NCBI GenBank assembly: GCA_023460535.1
Contig: JAEWPV010000002.1
Span: 1 to 64,000 of the forward strand
From: Bacillota bacterium
Lineage (GTDB): Bacteria; Bacillota; Clostridia; Oscillospirales; Ruminococcaceae
Reading direction: 5' to 3'
DNA: 64,000 nucleotides
Shown: piece after piece, positions 60,767-64,000 of the stretch
How the letters are laid out: every line of letters starts with the position of its first letter
How positions within the stretch are numbered: the stretch's first letter is position 1
Translations under genes and position numbers: made by a program
Notes under the pieces: generated by a model
Database searches by the model: none
The model's input: only the letters and a program-made list of their open reading frames with translations
What the model was told of the DNA's origin: nothing

Positions 60767-61971
60767 AGCGGTTTGTTTATTTTGTTGTGGCTGCGTGTAT
60801 CGTGCTTGTGTGCGCGGTACCTGTTATGGCGGATGTCGTCGTGGTAAACAGCGATATGTATAAGGTTTTAGAGGGACAGGGGATTACCCTTAACGTCTAT
60901 AACTGGGGCGAGTATATCTCCGACGGCTCGGATGATTCTGTCAGCATCAATGCGGAGTTTGAACAGCTCACCGGCATCAAGGTGCAGTACTCCACCTTCG
61001 CCTCCAACGAGGAGCTTTACGCAAAATTAAAAAGCGGCGGCTCGCAGTACGATGTCATCATTCCTTCCGATTATATGATTAGCCGGATGATTAAAGAGGA
61101 CATGCTAGAACCCCTCGATTATTCCATGATACCGAATTTCTCATTGATTATGGAGGAGTTCAAAGACCCCAACTACGACCCCGGTAACCGGTACAGCGTG
61201 CCCTATATGTGGGGAACGGTCGGTATCATCTATAACACCGATATGGTAACAAAGCCCGTCACCAGTTGGGATATATTATGGGACAAGGATTACAGCGGTA
61301 AGATTTTGATGTTTTCAAACTCGCGCGACGCGTTTGGTGTTTCGCTGCTGCGTCTGGGATATTCGCTTAACAGCGAGAGTGAGGCGGAGCTTCGCGCGGC
61401 AAGCGATGAGCTGAAAAAGCAAAAGCCCCTTGTACAGTCGTATGTTATGGATGAGATCTTTGACAAAATGCAGGGTGGCGAAGCGGCCATCGCGCCGTAC
61501 TATGCGGGCGACGCCATTACCATGATTGACACCAACCCCAGTCTTGCCTGGGCGGTACCAGAGGAAGGAACCAACCGCTTTGTAGACGCGATGTGCATCC
61601 CAAAGGGCTCGCCCAACAAGCAGGCGGCGCAGCTTTATATTAACTTTATGACCGAGACCGATATCGCCGTAGCAAACTGCGAGTACATCGGCTATTCCAC
61701 CCCCCACACGCTGGCGTATGAGACGCTTGATTCCGAAATCACCGGCAATGCGATCGCCTACCCCTCAAACGAGATACTTGACAAAACCGAAAGCTTTGTC
61801 AATCTATCCGAAGAGACAAACGCCCTGATTGACAGCATGTGGACCGAGCTGCTCGGTGCAAACGCAAAAAGCAACAGCTGGATGATTCTTGTACTGCTCG
61901 CGCTTGCCATCGCGGTTGCGGTGGGGTTGCCGCTTTACAGAAAGGCAAAAAAGAGTCGTCAAAACTATTGA
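60763..61971 (+). CDS. potD: Spermidine/putrescine-binding protein PotD with C-terminal membrane anchor
   Basis: A 402-residue exported binding protein of the PotD family (NVYNWGEY, VIIPSDYMISRM, VPYMWGTVGI, DSMWTELLG). A signal peptide is present (cleavage near VMA), but there is no lipobox Cys. Instead a hydrophobic helix (about 372-392) with a KKSR tail near the C-terminus should anchor it outside the membrane. That departs from the usual lipid anchor of Gram-positive binding proteins. It ends the pot operon. Confidence 0.9.
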   Translation: MKRFVYFVVAACIVLVCAVPVMADVVVVNSDMYKVLEGQGITLNVYNWGEYISDGSDDSVSINAEFEQLTGIKVQYSTFASNEELYAKLKSGGSQYDVIIPSDYMISRMIKEDMLEPLDYSMIPNFSLIMEEFKDPNYDPGNRYSVPYMWGTVGIIYNTDMVTKPVTSWDILWDKDYSGKILMFSNSRDAFGVSLLRLGYSLNSESEAELRAASDELKKQKPLVQSYVMDEIFDKMQGGEAAIAPYYAGDAITMIDTNPSLAWAVPEEGTNRFVDAMCIPKGSPNKQAAQLYINFMTETDIAVANCEYIGYSTPHTLAYETLDSEITGNAIAYPSNEILDKTESFVNLSEETNALIDSMWTELLGANAKSNSWMILVLLALAIAVAVGLPLYRKAKKSRQNY

Positions 61972-62044
61972 CACTCCGCTTGGTTTTTCAAGCAAGTAGC
62001 CGGCGGACCTTTTAGTAATCCGCATTTTCGTTTAGGTTTTTGAT

Positions 62045-62085
62045 TAGCCGAACAGTATACCACAGTGTACTGTTCGGCTATTTAT
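62045..62085 (+). terminator. Terminator of the pot operon
   Basis: A 16-bp stem with one mismatch pairs TAGCCGAACAGTATAC (62045-62060) with 62065-62080 over a CACA loop, followed by TTTAT. Confidence 0.75.
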
Positions 62086-62188
62086 GTCATCCAAAAGGAA
62101 AAATGGTCATAACAGGATGGGATTGGTTGAAAAATGCAGCAATATTGTATATAATGTAGATAATTGATGACAACAAGGGGGCGATATT

Positions 62189-64000
62189 GTGAAGTTGGGA
62201 CAAAAGCTGCTGCTTATTATAATTATTGGTATGCTTGCTGTAACCCTTTCCGTTATCGGCACCACCAATATCGTTGCCTTTGACTATATAGGGCGCGAAG
62301 AACAGCGCGATATCACAAAAAGCTACAACAATGCCTCTCTCTTACTAAGTGCGGAGGCGCGCTCTCTGATGCGTACCCTTGCCGACCGGGCACAGAACGA
62401 CGCGGCATACCAGTTTATAAAAAATCCAAGCAGGGAATACGTCATTCAAAAGTTGACGGGAGACGCACTTTCCAACCTTGACATCAACTACGTTATCTAT
62501 CTAAACGAGAGTGCTAACTTGGTATATCTCAATACCGAGGGGGTCGCGCCTTCTGTGCGCAGCAGGGAAAAAGGCGAGCTGCTGCGCCGAATAACAGAGA
62601 AAAAAAAGAGTGGAGCCATATCCTTTGATGAGTCTTACCTGGGGCTTACGATTATCGAGAACCAACTTTTCATGGTGGGGGGAACCCCCATTACGACGAC
62701 TGACGCCAAGCAAAAGTCCGGATACCTTGTTGTGGCGCGCTACCTTGATGAGGAGTTTATTCAGGATATGAGCAAAATCCTGGGGCTTCAGGTCACGATT
62801 AAAACCGGTTTAACCAATAATAACTTATGCGGTGTAAAGGAGTGCGAGTTTAAGTTTAATCCAAGCCAGCTTGAGATAACAACCAATAACGATACAATCG
62901 AAGCGGTCAACGTTCTTTGCGACAGGTTGACTGACTCGGCGATTGAAATCCATTTTAAACTCTCGCGTGACTCCTACCTCTTTGGCATCGACTCCATGCG
63001 TTTGATTATTGCGATTTCGGTCTTGATCATCGCGGCGATCTCCTCTGCTCTGGTTGGCTTGTTTAACCGAACCATCCTGTCCCGTATCAAAAAGCTCAGT
63101 CGATTCGTAGATAAGGTCGCGGAGCAAAAGGACGCCAACCGCGAGGTATCAATATCTGGGCGCGACGAGGTAACGGCGCTGGCCGAGCATATAAACGCCA
63201 TGCTCGCGCAAATCAGTCACAACGAAGAAACGCTTCAGTGGCAGGCGACGCACGACGCATTAAGCGGGCTGTATAACCGGCACCGCTTCACTCAGATGGT
63301 GGGGGAGACCATGCGTCAGGCGGAGGGGACAGCCCGGCTTGGGCTTGTGCTGGTTGAAATGACCAACTTCAAGCTGCTAAAAACCACCCGAGGGCAAGTA
63401 ATGGGCGACGCAATTATTGCCGCTTTGGGGAACAGACTGCTTGCATGCAAAGAGTGCGACGCGGTTTCCGCCCGCATGGGGCGAGACGAATACGCCATCC
63501 TTATCAATCTGCAGGGTGATTGCGACGTCAATTACATCGCAAACAGGCTGGTGGGCATGTTGTGCGAGCCGATTGTGATAGAAGGGGACCCGATTGTGGC
63601 GAGCATTAATGCCGGCGTGGCGTTTTATCCCCAGCAAGCGGGGGACGTGGAAAGTCTGTTCCAGTGCGCAGACCTGGCTCTCACAGCGGCAAAGGAGGAT
63701 GGGCACAACATCGTTCGTCGGTACGAGCCCTATATGGCACAACGATTTCTCAGTCGCCTTAGCACCATCAACGATCTGGGTAGGGCGCTAAAAAATCAGG
63801 AGTTCTCGTTGCGGTATCAGCCGCAGGTCGATGCAGAAACTGGTCAGGTGGTGGGTGCCGAGGCACTTATTCGGTGGGAGCATCCCGAAAAAGGAATGAT
63901 ATCCCCTGCGGACTTTATCCCGCTTGCCGAGCAGAGCGGCAAGATTATCGAAATCGGTCGATGGGTTCTTCATAAGGCCTGCAGGGATGCAATGGAATGG
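62189..64000 (+). CDS. CHASE4-HAMP-GGDEF-EAL protein (cut by window end)
   Basis: At least 604 residues; the reading frame runs off the window. GTG 62189 follows AAGGGGG with 7 nt spacing. Two membrane helices (about 5-30 and 270-292) flank a CHASE4-like extracellular sensor, followed by HAMP and a GGDEF domain in which the active motif is GRDEY and the I-site is altered. An EAL domain starts near residue 535 with GAEALIRW and the conserved PADFIPLAEQSG. It is probably a c-di-GMP phosphodiesterase with a regulatory GGDEF. The C-terminal metal-binding residues are outside the window. Confidence 0.88.
   Translation, partial: MKLGQKLLLIIIIGMLAVTLSVIGTTNIVAFDYIGREEQRDITKSYNNASLLLSAEARSLMRTLADRAQNDAAYQFIKNPSREYVIQKLTGDALSNLDINYVIYLNESANLVYLNTEGVAPSVRSREKGELLRRITEKKKSGAISFDESYLGLTIIENQLFMVGGTPITTTDAKQKSGYLVVARYLDEEFIQDMSKILGLQVTIKTGLTNNNLCGVKECEFKFNPSQLEITTNNDTIEAVNVLCDRLTDSAIEIHFKLSRDSYLFGIDSMRLIIAISVLIIAAISSALVGLFNRTILSRIKKLSRFVDKVAEQKDANREVSISGRDEVTALAEHINAMLAQISHNEETLQWQATHDALSGLYNRHRFTQMVGETMRQAEGTARLGLVLVEMTNFKLLKTTRGQVMGDAIIAALGNRLLACKECDAVSARMGRDEYAILINLQGDCDVNYIANRLVGMLCEPIVIEGDPIVASINAGVAFYPQQAGDVESLFQCADLALTAAKEDGHNIVRRYEPYMAQRFLSRLSTINDLGRALKNQEFSLRYQPQVDAETGQVVGAEALIRWEHPEKGMISPADFIPLAEQSGKIIEIGRWVLHKACRDAMEW

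Overview
The window looks like chromosomal DNA of an anaerobic Clostridia-type bacterium (Bacillota). Supporting signs are strong purine-rich ribosome binding sites, YesM/YesN two-component systems, Lpl-type sugar ABC transporters, a PadR/DUF2812 pair, a YgiQ radical SAM enzyme, an apgM-type phosphoglycerate mutase and tRNA genes with encoded CCA. No species can be named from the sequence alone. No insertion sequence, prophage or CRISPR array was seen.

Layout. 0-2.4 kb: a ferritin-like protein and a small membrane protein. 2.5-13.5 kb: a xylan-oligosaccharide unit with a GH43 xylosidase, a GH10 xylanase, a lipoprotein binding protein, two permeases, and one YesM kinase flanked by two YesN regulators. 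Neither glycosidase has a signal peptide, so imported oligosaccharides are probably cut inside the cell. 13.6-19.2 kb: a TspO-like membrane protein, YgiQ, a CapK/CoA-ligase-like enzyme and a TetR regulator with two identical operators on its own promoter. 19.2-25.2 kb: an ABC transporter whose permease is fused to an M1 aminopeptidase domain, behind a two-component system.

25.5-43.1 kb is the centrepiece: thirteen same-direction, tightly packed genes for a synthase-type exopolysaccharide. In order they are WecB epimerase, a thioredoxin-GH8 fusion, a multi-membrane glycosyltransferase-like protein, a DUF2334 protein, a GT2 synthase, BcsB-like 1, degenerate GGDEF 1, BcsB-like 2, degenerate GGDEF 2, a lipoprotein, two AlgJ/DHHW-like proteins and an AlgI-type MBOAT acyltransferase. 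Both GGDEF-like proteins keep the RxxD c-di-GMP inhibitory-site motif and have lost GGDEF. The synthase has no PilZ domain. My reading is a c-di-GMP-controlled, O-acetylated polymer system combining cellulose-like (Bcs), Pel-like (PelD) and alginate-like (AlgI/J) parts, with the BcsB-receptor cassette duplicated.

43.2-47.4 kb is an AT-richer accessory stretch: a gene remnant, a large protein made of two fused solute-binding domains, a duplicated promoter/operator, a decayed secreted-protein gene and two tRNA-Ser genes. 47.5-57.3 kb holds mostly housekeeping or small genes: an LRR lipoprotein, GlsB-like, flavin reductase, ACT protein, flippase, PepD, ApgM, PadR with DUF2812, and MerR with a classical 19-bp-spacer promoter. 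57.7-62.1 kb is a potABCD polyamine transport operon with a long leader. The window ends inside a CHASE4-HAMP-GGDEF-EAL protein with a degenerate GGDEF, a plausible c-di-GMP phosphodiesterase.
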